This document shows, piece by piece, positions 34,815 to 43,434 of a stretch of DNA of 64,000 bases. The notes under the pieces are model-generated. The model was not told the origin of the DNA. It made no database searches and saw only the letters and a program-made list of their open reading frames with translations. The stretch lies in NCBI GenBank assembly GCA_046046245.1, contig JBJOKE010000059.1, positions 79,312 to 143,311 on the forward strand, in the 5' to 3' direction. Numbering within the stretch: the stretch's first letter is position 1; the number at the start of each line of letters is the position of its first letter. The stretch comes from UBA4615 sp046046245. GTDB lineage: Bacteria > Pseudomonadota > Gammaproteobacteria > Burkholderiales > Burkholderiaceae_E. The translations under genes and the position numbers were made by a program.

Positions 34815-35960
34815 TCAGGGCGTGCCGGTGGCGACCGGCACGCCGTTGCGGTACTCGGCGACCAGGGCCGAACGTTCGACGCGTGGACCGGCGAGGCGAT
34901 CGTAGCGCAGGCGCCCGGTGACGCCGTCGAGCTCGAACGAGGCATCGCCGGCGAGCAGCATCCGGCCGACGCGGAATGCGTCGATGCCGAGCGCGTAGAG
35001 CCGCTGCATCTCGACGTTGAAGCCGGCGGGCACCTGCGGATAGGCCATCACCGCGGGATTGTCGGGCTCGACGAACCACGGCATCTCGAGCAGGCGCATG
35101 CCGTCGAGCTCGGGCAGCCGCAGCGCGGTGCCGTGACCGATGCTCGACAGCGACGTGCCCCAGACGACGGTATCGACGCCGAGCGCGCCGCGAAGCACGC
35201 GCGCCTGCTCGGGGCCCATCGACAGGAAGACGACGTCGGGCACCGGCTGGCCGACGCGCGCCCGCAGGTCCCGCGGCGGACGCGGGCCGGTGAACTCGAC
35301 GAGCTCGCGCATCTCGCCGCCGAGCGCGAGCCAGCCTTCGCGGAACGCGTTCGCGCCGCGGCGCGCGAGCGGCGAGCCGACGGTGACGCCGACCGCACGC
35401 GGGCGGCGCGAACCCGCCGTCGACTGCGCCTGCGCGAACGCGAGCGCCGCGACCTGCCGGGCCTCCGCCTCGATCGCGAGGCCGAGCACCACCATCCGCG
35501 CGGGCACCGGCGCGTTGCCCTCGGGCAGGTTCAGCGCGAGCGTGGGCGTGCCGAGCGCGCCGAGCTCGACGAGCGCGGTGGCGCCGTTGCGGGTGACCGG
35601 ACCGAGGACCAGCGCCGCGCCGCGCTCGCGAAGCTCGGCGAGCACGAGCGCGATCTCGTCGGCCTGGTCGTCGACCTCGATGGCCTCGACGACCACGCCG
35701 TTGCCGTCGCGCGCGTGCGCCGCGCGCACGCCGGCGAGCAGCGAGGCGGCGGCGCGCGCATAGGGCCCGTCCTGGCGAGGCAGCAGCAGCCCGACGAGGA
35801 TGGGTCCTTCGCCGATGCGCACGCGCGGGCGGGGCGCGCCCGGGTCGGCGGCAGGCGACGGCGGCGCGGATTCGTTTGCCCTGCCCTGCGCGGCCGCCGA
35901 CAATGGGACCGCGAGCGATCCCAGCAGCACGGCACGGACGACGGCACGACGAGACCGCAT
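34815..35960 (-). CDS. lpoA: LppC/LpoA-like penicillin-binding protein activator, C-domain only (381 aa)
   Basis: A Sec signal (to about residue 26, LSAAAQG) precedes a periplasmic-binding-protein-like domain covering the rest (ILVGLLLPRQDGPYARAA, MGPEQARVLRGALG, NVEMQRLYALGIDAFRVG). E. coli LpoA is longer, with an N-terminal TPR domain and a lipobox Cys. Here both appear missing: the signal region has no Cys. The start codon at 35960-35958 overlaps the rsmI start (CATG). A TATAAT on the minus strand at 36015-36020, inside rsmI, is the likely -10. Confidence 0.85.
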   Translation of the reverse strand: MRSRRAVVRAVLLGSLAVPLSAAAQGRANESAPPSPAADPGAPRPRVRIGEGPILVGLLLPRQDGPYARAAASLLAGVRAAHARDGNGVVVEAIEVDDQADEIALVLAELRERGAALVLGPVTRNGATALVELGALGTPTLALNLPEGNAPVPARMVVLGLAIEAEARQVAALAFAQAQSTAGSRRPRAVGVTVGSPLARRGANAFREGWLALGGEMRELVEFTGPRPPRDLRARVGQPVPDVVFLSMGPEQARVLRGALGVDTVVWGTSLSSIGHGTALRLPELDGMRLLEMPWFVEPDNPAVMAYPQVPAGFNVEMQRLYALGIDAFRVGRMLLAGDASFELDGVTGRLRYDRLAGPRVERSALVAEYRNGVPVATGTP

Positions 35961-36882
35961 GATTCCCGATGAACCCGAACGGCGCGGCACCGACGCGGAG
36001 CCGCTTGCGCCCGGATTATACGTAGTGGCCACCCCGATCGGCCGGCTCTCCGACCTCGGGCTTAGGGCGGCCGACGTGCTCCGACGCGTCGACGTGGTGG
36101 CTGCCGAGGACACGCGCACCTCGCGCGTGCTGCTCGACCACATCGGCGCGCGGCCGCGCCTCGTCGCGAGCCACGAGCACAACGAGGCGGGCACCGCGCA
36201 ACGCATCGTCACCATGGTGAACGAGGGCCTGCGCGTCGCGCTGATCAGCGACGCCGGCACGCCGGGCATCAGCGATCCGGGCGCGCGCGTGGTCGCCGCC
36301 GCGCACGCGGCGGGCCTGCCGGTCGTGCCGGTACCGGGTCCGGCCGCGGTCACGGCGCTGCTGTCGGCCGCGGGCTTCGCCGAACCGCGGTTCCGCTTCG
36401 AGGGCTTCCTGCCCGCGAAGCCGAAGGCGCGCCGCGACCGTCTCGCGACGCTCGCGCGCAGCGATGCGGTGGTGGTGCTCTACGAATCGCCGCACCGGAT
36501 CGTCGAGACCGCCGACGACCTGGCGGCCGCGCTCGGGCCCGGGCGCGTCGTCGTCGTGGGGCGCGAGCTGACCAAGCGCTTCGAGCAGGTCGTCCGCCTC
36601 GACGCCACGGCGCTGCCGGACTGGCTCGCGGCCGACGCCGATCACCGTCGCGGCGAGTTCGTGCTCGCGTTCGACGCGGCGCCGCCGGACCTCGCCGACG
36701 TGCAGTCCGCCGATGCGCTGCTCGGCGCGCTGTGCGAGGAGCTGCCGGTGCGCCAGGCCGCGCGGCTCGCGGCACGTGCGACCGGGCTGCGGGCGAACGA
36801 CCTGTACGCGCGCGCGCTCGCGCTGCGCGGCGCCCGCGATGCGGGCGACGAGGGCGACGAGGGCGCGGGGCCCACCGGCTAG
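35959..36882 (+). CDS. rsmI: 16S rRNA (cytidine-2'-O)-methyltransferase (307 aa)
   Basis: RsmI methylates C1402 of 16S rRNA. Motifs: LYVVATPIGRLSDLGLRA, VAAEDTRTSRVLL, VALISDAGTPGISDPGA, and VPVPGPAAVTALLSAAGF, in the family's order; the length is normal. The C-terminal region (about 255-307) ends in a Gly/Asp/Glu-rich tail. The start ATG 35959 overlaps the lpoA start on the other strand. Its TAG directly abuts the rlpA stop with no base between. Confidence 0.93.
   Translation: MIPDEPERRGTDAEPLAPGLYVVATPIGRLSDLGLRAADVLRRVDVVAAEDTRTSRVLLDHIGARPRLVASHEHNEAGTAQRIVTMVNEGLRVALISDAGTPGISDPGARVVAAAHAAGLPVVPVPGPAAVTALLSAAGFAEPRFRFEGFLPAKPKARRDRLATLARSDAVVVLYESPHRIVETADDLAAALGPGRVVVVGRELTKRFEQVVRLDATALPDWLAADADHRRGEFVLAFDAAPPDLADVQSADALLGALCEELPVRQAARLAARATGLRANDLYARALALRGARDAGDEGDEGAGPTG
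36015..36020 (-). promoter_or_regulatory. -10 element (TATAAT) of lpoA embedded in the rsmI coding sequence
   Basis: Reading the minus strand gives CGTATAATCC, a perfect -10 located 55 bases upstream of the lpoA start. On the plus strand it forces a rare TTA Leu codon (Leu20) in rsmI, followed by TAC. No convincing -35. Confidence 0.55.
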
Positions 36883-37998
36883 CTAGCGCGCCACCGCGAT
36901 CGGCCGGTACGGACTCGCTGCCGACACGCGCTCGCCCGCGGCCACCGCGTCGTCGCGGCGCGGCCAGGGCCCGGCCTGAACCCGCCAGAGCTCGCCGTGG
37001 CGGACGAGCTCGACCGCGTCCGCGAGCCAGGGCAGGTCGCGCTGCAGCCGCATCCGCACGGCCTCGGCCCCGTCACGGCTCGCGTACGCGCCGAACTGCA
37101 GCCAGGCGCCCGGCGCATCGATGCGACCGGCGCCGTCGTCGAGTCCGGTCTCGAACGCGAGCCGCTCCGCGGCCGCCTCGGCGAGCATCGGCGGCGGCAT
37201 CGGCTGAGCGCGCGCACGGCCGTCGGCGTCGGACGCCGCGCTCGCGACGTCCGCACGCACCGCGGTCTGCAGCGGCCGCGACGCGAGGCCCGGCGGCGTC
37301 AGCAGCTCGACCTCGACCTCGGTCGCGCCGCTCTCGACGAAGCCGAGCTTCCAGGCGGCGGTGTAGGTCAGGTCGATCAGCCGGCGGTTCAGGAACGGGC
37401 CGCGGTCGTTGACCCGGACGATCACCGCGCGGCCGTTGCGCACGTTGGTCACGCGCACGTAGCTCGGGATCGGCAGCGTCGGATGTGCGGCGGTCATGCC
37501 GTACATGTCGTAGCGTTCGCCGCTGGAGGTCGGCCGGCCGTGGAACTTGCGGCCGTACCACGACGCGACGCCGCGCTCGCGCGGCGTCGTGCCGTCCAGG
37601 CGCGGCACGTAGTCGCGGCCGAACACGGTGTAAGGCCGGTTCGCCATCGGATGCAGCGGCTCGATGCGCGGGACCGCATCGGGAATCGACGCGAGGTTCG
37701 CGGGCGGGTTGTCGCCGGGACCGTCGTCCATGTAGTAGGCACCGCCGCGCGGTGCGCGAACGATCGGCTTGGGCCGGAGCTTCGGCTTCACGGCGCGCGG
37801 CGCCTGGGGCGCCTGCGGCACGGCGGGCTCGGCCACGGCTGGCGGCGCCTCGACCGAGGGCGGCGCCTCGGGCAGGTGGACCGGCGCCTGCGGCTCGACG
37901 ACCGGCACGCTGCCGCAGCCGGCGACGATCGACGCGATGAGGATCGACGCGCCGCCGAGCAGGCGACGCATCGGCAAGCCGCTACCGTCGGGACCCAT
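36883..37998 (-). CDS. rlpA: Septal ring lytic transglycosylase RlpA-family lipoprotein (371 aa)
   Basis: The lipobox IVAGC places Cys at residue 28. A long Pro/Ala-rich linker (30-75) and a segment to about 135 precede the double-psi beta-barrel (GVASWYGRKFHGRPTSSGERYDMYGMTAAHPTLP...VRVNDRGPF, about 142-205), and a SPOR domain closes the protein (about 292-370). RlpA cleaves denuded glycan strands at division sites. GAGGAG lies 8 bases before ATG 37998, supporting this start despite the 17-base overlap with the upstream gene; an internal ATG at 37971 is the alternative. Confidence 0.92.
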   Translation of the reverse strand: MGPDGSGLPMRRLLGGASILIASIVAGCGSVPVVEPQAPVHLPEAPPSVEAPPAVAEPAVPQAPQAPRAVKPKLRPKPIVRAPRGGAYYMDDGPGDNPPANLASIPDAVPRIEPLHPMANRPYTVFGRDYVPRLDGTTPRERGVASWYGRKFHGRPTSSGERYDMYGMTAAHPTLPIPSYVRVTNVRNGRAVIVRVNDRGPFLNRRLIDLTYTAAWKLGFVESGATEVEVELLTPPGLASRPLQTAVRADVASAASDADGRARAQPMPPPMLAEAAAERLAFETGLDDGAGRIDAPGAWLQFGAYASRDGAEAVRMRLQRDLPWLADAVELVRHGELWRVQAGPWPRRDDAVAAGERVSAASPYRPIAVAR

Positions 37999-38764
37999 CC
38001 GCGCGCTCCTCGATCGACTCGCGCAGCCGGTGCAGGTAGCGCAGTCCTTCGATGGCGCGAGGCCCGTACCACGACGTCATCTCGCCGTCGATCGTCAGGC
38101 AGCGGCGTGCGTCGAGACCGTGCTCGGCCGCGAACGCGATCGCGTCGCGCTCCCGGAAACGGTAGGGCTCGGAGGAGAAGAGCACGAGGTCGGCCGCGGA
38201 CGGTGGGTGGGTGCGCCAATCGACCTCGGGATAGCGTCGGGACGAGTCCGGCACGATCACCTCGAGGCCGACCTGCGCGAGCATGTCGGCGATGAAGGTA
38301 TCGCGCCCGACGGTCATCCACGGATCCTTCCAGATCAGGTAGACCACCCCGAGGGCGCGCCATTGTCGCTGCCGGATTTCACGGTGCGCCGCATGCCAGT
38401 CGGCCGCCAGACGGGCGGCCGCCGCCGCGCGATCGAAGGTGCGGCCGAAGGCCTCGAAGAGGTCGGGCACGTCGGCCGCGCGGCAGGGATGGGTGACGAC
38501 GACGTTCGGCACGCGGGCCGCGAGTCGCTCGACCGTGGGCTTCTCGTTCTCGTCGACGTTGACGACGAGGTGGGTCGGCTCGAGCGCCAGGACGGCCTCG
38601 ACGTCGACGGTCTTCGTGCCGCCGACCTTCGGCACCGCGCGGACCGCGTCGCGCGGATGCACGCAGAACCCGGTGCGGCCGACGACCTGCCCGCCGAGGT
38701 CCAGCGCGAACAGCAGTTCGGTGAGGCTCGGGACGAGGCTGACGATCCGCGGCGTGCCGCTCAC
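37982..38764 (-). CDS. BtuF-like cobalamin-binding-family protein without signal peptide (260 aa)
   Basis: A periplasmic binding-protein fold of the helical-backbone type (TroA/BtuF): RIVSLVPSLTELLFALDLGGQVVGRTGFCVHP at the start and DLVLFSSEPYRFRERDA in the C-lobe. GTG 38764 forms a GTGA overlap with the preceding SDR stop, so the start is well supported, and no export signal is encoded. Cytoplasmic location would be odd for an ABC receptor; it may be a cytosolic corrinoid-binding or unrelated ligand-binding protein. No btuCD nearby. Confidence 0.82.
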   Translation of the reverse strand: MSGTPRIVSLVPSLTELLFALDLGGQVVGRTGFCVHPRDAVRAVPKVGGTKTVDVEAVLALEPTHLVVNVDENEKPTVERLAARVPNVVVTHPCRAADVPDLFEAFGRTFDRAAAAARLAADWHAAHREIRQRQWRALGVVYLIWKDPWMTVGRDTFIADMLAQVGLEVIVPDSSRRYPEVDWRTHPPSAADLVLFSSEPYRFRERDAIAFAAEHGLDARRCLTIDGEMTSWYGPRAIEGLRYLHRLRESIEERADGSRR

Positions 38765-39534
38765 GTCGACGGCGTGCGCGGCTTGTGCGGCGCACGCGCG
38801 AACGCGGCGTCGAACAGCGGATCGGGCAGCACGCGCAGCACGCGCGCGACCCAGCCCATCTGCCACGGGATCACGGTGAACGAGCGGCCGCGCGCGATGG
38901 CGTCGGCCGCGCGCTCGGCGAACGCGTCGGCCTCCATCAGGAACGGCATCCGGTAGCGGTTGCGCGCGGTCATCGGCGTGCGGATGTACCCGGGTGCGAT
39001 CGTGCACACGCGCAGGCCGGTGGACTTGAGCTCGAGGCGCAGGCTCTCGCAGTAGCTGATCACCGCGGCCTTCGACGCGTTGTAGCCGCCGAGCGAGGGC
39101 ATGCCGCGGATGCCCGCGACGCTCGCGATGCCTGCGAGCGTGCCGGTGCCGCGCTCGCGCATCGCCGGCAGGAAGGCCGCGAAGGTGTCGAACACGCCGA
39201 CGACGTTGGTGTGCAGGATGTGCTCGAAGTTCGCGTCGTCGCCGGGCACGCCGGTGTAGGTCGGTCCGTTCATGCCGGCGTTGGCGATCACCACGTCGGG
39301 CGCGCCGAAGCGCGCGACGAAGTCGCGCCCGGCCGCGTGCAGCGCGGCGCGGTCGCAGACGTCGAGGACGTAGGGGACGGCGGCGGCGGTCGTGCCGATG
39401 CGCGAGGCGAGCGCGTCGAGCGCGTCGGCCCGGCGCGCGGCCATGCCGATCGTCGCACCCGGCGCGCGGCGAGCGTACTCGAGCGCGAGCGCCTCGCCCA
39501 GTCCGCTGGAGGCGCCGGTGACGAAGACCTTCAC
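38761..39534 (-). CDS. Short-chain dehydrogenase/reductase (257 aa)
   Basis: Classical SDR: NAD(P)-binding TGASSGLG (6-13), NAG motif (VIANAGMNG), catalytic Ser in IASVAGIRG, and YNASK (Tyr about 150, Lys 154). Residues after about 195 (RMPFLMEADAFAERAADAI...) resemble the betaproteobacterial SDRs found next to dsbA. It overlaps the BtuF-like gene (GTGA) and follows dsbA by 40 bases. Substrate unknown. Confidence 0.88.
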   Translation of the reverse strand: MKVFVTGASSGLGEALALEYARRAPGATIGMAARRADALDALASRIGTTAAAVPYVLDVCDRAALHAAGRDFVARFGAPDVVIANAGMNGPTYTGVPGDDANFEHILHTNVVGVFDTFAAFLPAMRERGTGTLAGIASVAGIRGMPSLGGYNASKAAVISYCESLRLELKSTGLRVCTIAPGYIRTPMTARNRYRMPFLMEADAFAERAADAIARGRSFTVIPWQMGWVARVLRVLPDPLFDAAFARAPHKPRTPST

Positions 39535-39574
39535 GATGGCGTCGCGGCCCGGAACCGTTCGGCCGGCGTGCCGG

Positions 39575-40219
39575 TCAGGCGCCCTTGCGGACGCGATCGA
39601 CCAGCTGCTCGACCATCTTCAGCGCGGCCGCGTTCGAGCCGACCATCGACGGCGCGGTGACGTAGCGGCCGGCGACGCCGAAGGTGGGCACGCCGTCGAT
39701 CTTGTAGGCCGCCGCGAGCTGGGTCGCACGCTGCATCTTCGTGCGCACGCCGAACGACGCGTAGGTGTCGAGGAACTGCTTGCGGTCCACGCCGTGCTTC
39801 GAGACGAGGTCGGCCATCGCCTCGGGCTGGTCGAGCTTGCTGCGGTCGACGTGGATCGCGGCGAAGACCTTGTCGTTCACCTGCTCGGCACGCCCCAGGG
39901 TCTCGAGCGTGAAGAACAGCTGCTGGTGCGCCTGCACCTGCCACGGCACGTGGACCTTGCGGAACGCGACGTCGGCCGGCAGCTTCTTCTCCCACTCGCG
40001 CAGCGCGGGCTCGAGCGCATTGCAGTGCGGGCAGCCGTACCAGAAGAACTCGATCACCTCGATCTTGCCGGCGGGCGCGTCGACGGGCGCCTGCGGCTTG
40101 ACGGACTTCCATTCGAAGCCTTCGCCGCCGCCACCCTGCGCGTTCGCGCCGGCGGCGATCCCGGCGAGGCCCACCGCTGCGACGAACTCGCGTCGCGTGA
40201 TCCGTGCTGAAGTGCTCAT
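39575..40219 (-). CDS. dsbA: Thiol:disulfide interchange protein DsbA (214 aa)
   Basis: Periplasmic dithiol oxidase: C63-P-H-C66 active site (FFWYGCPHCNALEP) and cis-Pro loop GVPTFGV. The signal peptide (residues 1-28) carries a twin-arginine pair (ITRREFVAAVGLAG), compatible with Tat export, whereas E. coli DsbA uses SRP/Sec. It lies 11 bases downstream of the SPOR gene in the argS unit. Confidence 0.93.
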   Translation of the reverse strand: MSTSARITRREFVAAVGLAGIAAGANAQGGGGEGFEWKSVKPQAPVDAPAGKIEVIEFFWYGCPHCNALEPALREWEKKLPADVAFRKVHVPWQVQAHQQLFFTLETLGRAEQVNDKVFAAIHVDRSKLDQPEAMADLVSKHGVDRKQFLDTYASFGVRTKMQRATQLAAAYKIDGVPTFGVAGRYVTAPSMVGSNAAALKMVEQLVDRVRKGA

Positions 40220-40230
40220 CGTGTGCGCTC

Positions 40231-40872
40231 CTATCGCTGGCGCACCACCGAGGCCTCGATGCCGTTCTCGGCGAGGCGACTGCGGGCGCGGTTCATGTCC
40301 TCGATCTGCGCGTACGGCCCCACGCGAACGCGGTAGAAGGTCGTGCCGTTGACCTCGGCGGTCACGATCCGGGCCTCGAACCCGATCAGCGCGAGCTTGA
40401 CCTTCATGCTCTCGGCGTCCTCCTGGCCCTTGAACGCGCCCGCCTGGAGCAGGTAGCTCGCCTTGTCGGACGGGGCGTCGCTCGGCGCAACCGATCCTGA
40501 TGCGGCCGGCGCCGAAGGCGGCGCGATGGCCACGGGCGGCTGTGCACCGGGCGCGGTCGACGGCGCGGTCGACGGCGCGGGGGAGGCGACCGGCGGCGAG
40601 GCGGGCACCGTCGGCGTGGCGGACGCGGTGTCCGACGATGCGCCCTTGCCCTTCTGCATCGCGCGATTCGGGTCGGGAAGCTCGCCGGCCTTGCCGGGTT
40701 CGGCCGAGGACGCCGGCGGACGCTTCACCTTGTCGATGAACGGCACCGCCGACTTCGTCATGTACAGCGCGGCCGCGACCGCGACCGCGAGCCCGACCAG
40801 CAGGCCGATCAGGATGCCGAGCAGCGTGCCGCCGCCGCTGCGGGACCGCCGCTTCTTGCGCTTCGTGCTCAT
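40231..40872 (-). CDS. SPOR-domain membrane protein, FtsN-like (213 aa)
   Basis: A basic cytoplasmic N-terminus (KRKKRRSRSGGG), one membrane helix (about 16-40), an Ala/Pro/Ser/Thr-rich linker, and a C-terminal SPOR domain (about 138-210; YLLQAGAFKGQEDAESMKVKL) that would bind denuded septal peptidoglycan. Gene order argS-SPOR-dsbA is typical of betaproteobacteria. It follows argS by 16 bases. Confidence 0.88.
   Translation of the reverse strand: MSTKRKKRRSRSGGGTLLGILIGLLVGLAVAVAAALYMTKSAVPFIDKVKRPPASSAEPGKAGELPDPNRAMQKGKGASSDTASATPTVPASPPVASPAPSTAPSTAPGAQPPVAIAPPSAPAASGSVAPSDAPSDKASYLLQAGAFKGQEDAESMKVKLALIGFEARIVTAEVNGTTFYRVRVGPYAQIEDMNRARSRLAENGIEASVVRQR
40551..40574 (+). repeat. Tandem 12-bp repeat in the SPOR gene linker
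   Basis: GCGCGGTCGACG is repeated twice head-to-tail and partly a third time, encoding successive APST units in the disordered linker. Copy number could vary by slippage without changing the frame. Confidence 0.7.
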
Positions 40873-40888
40873 CGGGATCGCCCGGGCC

Positions 40889-42676
40889 TCACATGCGTTC
40901 GGGGGCCGACACGCCGATCAGCGCGAGGCCGTTGCGCAGCACCTGCCGCGTCGCGAGCAGCAGCGCGAGCCTGGCTGCGCGCAGGCGCACATCGTCGACC
41001 AGGAAGCGCTCGGCGTTATAGTACCCGTGGAACTCCGCGGCGAGATCCTTCAGCCAGAACGCGAGCGCGTGCGGCGCCAGTTCGTCGGCGGCGTCCTTCA
41101 CCACCTCCGGGTACTCGGCCAGCCGCGCCATCAGCGCGAACTCTCGCGCGCCCTCGAGCGCAGACAGGTCCGCGGACTCGAGCGCGGCCGGATCGGCGCC
41201 AGGCTCGGCCGCGGCCCACTGCGCGAGCACCGAGCAGATCCGCGCGTGCGCGTACTGCACGTAGTAGACCGGGTTCTCGTCGCTGCGCGCGAGCGCGAGG
41301 TCCACGTCGAAGACGAACTCCGAGTCGGCCTTGCGCGAGATGAGGAAGAAGCGCACCGCGTCGCGGCCGCGACGGATCGCGTCCTCGCGGCTCAGCCCCT
41401 CGGGCGGCGTGCCGTCCGGGTCGATGCCGCCCGACCACTCGATCAGGTCGCGCAGCGTCACGTAGCTGCCGGCACGCTTGGAGATCTTCACCTCCTCGCC
41501 GCCGCGCATCACCGTGACCATCTTGTGCAGCACGTAGTCGGGCCAGCCCTTCGGGATGCCGAGGTCGAGCCCCTGCAGCCCCGCGCGCACGCGGGCGATG
41601 GTGCCGTGGTGGTCGGAGCCCTGGACGTTGATCGCCTTCGCGAAGCCGCGCTGCCACTTGGTGACGTGGTAGGCGACATCCGGCACGAAGTACGTGAACG
41701 TGCCGTCGGACTTGCGCATCACGCGGTCCTTGTCGTCGCCGTAGTCCGTCGAGCGCAGCCACAGCGCGCCGTCGAGCTCGTAGGTGCGGCCGTTCGCGCT
41801 CAGCCCCTCGACCGCCGCGCGCACGCGGCCCTCGGTGTACAGCGACGACTCGAGGTAGTAGACGTCGAAGCGCACGCCGAAGGCCTGCAGGTCGAGGTCC
41901 TGCTCGTGGCGCAGCGACGCGACCGCGAACGCCCGGATCGCGTCGAGGTCCTCGGGGTCCCGCGCGCCGGTGACCGGCTCCACGCGCAGCGCCGACACGG
42001 TCTCGCCGGCCATGTAGGCGCGAGCGATGTCGGCGATGTATTCGCCGCGATAGCCGTCCTTCGGGAAGCGTTCGTCGTCGGGCGCGATGCCGCGCGCGCG
42101 GGCCTGCACCGACAGCGCGAGGTTGTTGATCTGCGCGCCGGCGTCGTTGTAGTAGAACTCGCGCTTCACCGTCCAGCCGGAGGCCTCGAGCAGCGCGGCG
42201 ACCGCGTCGCCGAGCGCGCCCTGGCGACCGTGGCCGACGTGCAGGGGGCCGGTGGGATTCGCGGACACGAACTCCACCACCACGTCGCGCCCCGCCCCGT
42301 CGTCGCCGCGGCCGAAGCGCTCGCGCGCGGCGAACACGCGGCGCACCACCTCGCGCTTGGCGGCGGCGGTGATCCGCAGGTTCACGAAGCCGGGCCCGGC
42401 GATCTCGGCCGACTCGACGAGCGCGCCCGCCTCCGACGCGCGCACCGCGTCGACCAGCGCCTGCGCGACCTCGCGCGGATTGCGCCTGAGCGGCTTGGCG
42501 ACCTGCAGCGCGAGGTTGCAGGCGAGGTCGCCGTGTCCGGCCTGCTTGGGCCGCTCGAGCAGCGCGCGCGCACGCGACGCGGCCTCGATCGCGCCCACGT
42601 CGCCGGTGGCCTCGGCGAGCGCGCGCGCGGCGGCCTCGAAGGCCTGCGCGAGGAGGAGTTTCTGTTCGGTGAGCAT
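40889..42676 (-). CDS. argS: Arginyl-tRNA synthetase (595 aa)
   Basis: Class I aminoacyl-tRNA synthetase. It has the Arg-RS N-terminal domain (1-110), the HIGH-type motif HVGH at 146-149 (NPTGPLHVGHGRQGALGD), KISKRAG in place of KMSKS, and the DALR anticodon-binding domain ending APERM. ATG 42676 is the natural start. No ribosome site precedes it, but TAGAAT lies 8 bases upstream, so the mRNA may be almost leaderless. It heads the argS-SPOR-dsbA-SDR-btuF-rlpA row, all on the minus strand. Confidence 0.96.
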   Translation of the reverse strand: MLTEQKLLLAQAFEAAARALAEATGDVGAIEAASRARALLERPKQAGHGDLACNLALQVAKPLRRNPREVAQALVDAVRASEAGALVESAEIAGPGFVNLRITAAAKREVVRRVFAARERFGRGDDGAGRDVVVEFVSANPTGPLHVGHGRQGALGDAVAALLEASGWTVKREFYYNDAGAQINNLALSVQARARGIAPDDERFPKDGYRGEYIADIARAYMAGETVSALRVEPVTGARDPEDLDAIRAFAVASLRHEQDLDLQAFGVRFDVYYLESSLYTEGRVRAAVEGLSANGRTYELDGALWLRSTDYGDDKDRVMRKSDGTFTYFVPDVAYHVTKWQRGFAKAINVQGSDHHGTIARVRAGLQGLDLGIPKGWPDYVLHKMVTVMRGGEEVKISKRAGSYVTLRDLIEWSGGIDPDGTPPEGLSREDAIRRGRDAVRFFLISRKADSEFVFDVDLALARSDENPVYYVQYAHARICSVLAQWAAAEPGADPAALESADLSALEGAREFALMARLAEYPEVVKDAADELAPHALAFWLKDLAAEFHGYYNAERFLVDDVRLRAARLALLLATRQVLRNGLALIGVSAPERM

Positions 42677-42684
42677 GGCGCGGC

Positions 42685-42690
42685 ATTCTA
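42685..42690 (-). promoter_or_regulatory. -10-like TAGAAT just upstream of argS
   Basis: The minus strand reads TAGAAT ending nine bases before the argS A. The expected transcription start falls about two bases before the ATG. No ribosome site fits between. A -35 is not evident. Confidence 0.4.
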
Positions 42691-42767
42691 CCGGGGGGCG
42701 ATCGGCGCCCGTCGCCCGAGCGTCGGCTACCATCGGCGCCCTCGTGCCCGTCACCACGGAGTCGCCC

Positions 42768-43406
42768 ATGCTCGCCCTCGATCACCTCGTCGTCGCCTGC
42801 CTCGACCTCGACCTCGGCGAGGCCTGGCTCCGCGAACGCCTCGGCGTGCCGCTGGTGCCGGGCGGCCGGCACCCCGGCTGGGGCACGCACAACCGGCTGC
42901 TGCAGCTGGGCGGAGGCGTCTACCTCGAGCTGATCGCGCCCGACCCGTCGGCGCCCGAACCGACGGGACCGCGGCCCTTCATGCTCGACGACCCGGCGAT
43001 GCGCGCGCGGCTCGCGAAGGCACCGGCCCTGGTCCACTGGCTGCTTCGCGCCGACGACCTCGAGCGCGAGCTCGGCGGCCTGCGCTACCTTGCCGGCACG
43101 ATCACGCCGATGACGCGCGGCGACCTGCGCTGGCGGATCACCGTGCCCACCGGCGGCCGCCCCGCCGCCGACGGCCTGCTGCCGACGGTGATCCAGTGGG
43201 ACGTCCCGCCGTCGATGCATCCGACCGCGCGGCTGCCCGAGTCGGGCGTGCGGCTCGCGGGCTTCTCGGTTCGTGCGCCGAAGGAGGTGGTCGAGCGCCG
43301 CCCGGCCTTCGACGCGCCGGTGCCGGTGGAGTGGGTGGAGAGCCGCGAGTCCCCGGGCCTGACGGCGGTCTTCGACACGCCCGCCGGACGGGTGACGCTG
43401 GCCTGA
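42768..43406 (+). CDS. Glyoxalase-like (VOC fold) domain protein (212 aa)
   Basis: It begins LALDHLVVACLDLDLGEAWLRERLG, the first beta-alpha of the vicinal oxygen chelate fold, with H6 as the usual first metal ligand, and YLELIAPDP at 54-62. It resembles the Glyoxalase_3-type family of unknown enzymes. ATG 42768 is 40 bases after a -10-like TACCAT. It is divergent from argS with 91 bases between starts. Confidence 0.82.
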   Translation: MLALDHLVVACLDLDLGEAWLRERLGVPLVPGGRHPGWGTHNRLLQLGGGVYLELIAPDPSAPEPTGPRPFMLDDPAMRARLAKAPALVHWLLRADDLERELGGLRYLAGTITPMTRGDLRWRITVPTGGRPAADGLLPTVIQWDVPPSMHPTARLPESGVRLAGFSVRAPKEVVERRPAFDAPVPVEWVESRESPGLTAVFDTPAGRVTLA

Positions 43407-43434
43407 CGGGCGGATCGGCCTTCGGCGGGGGTGT

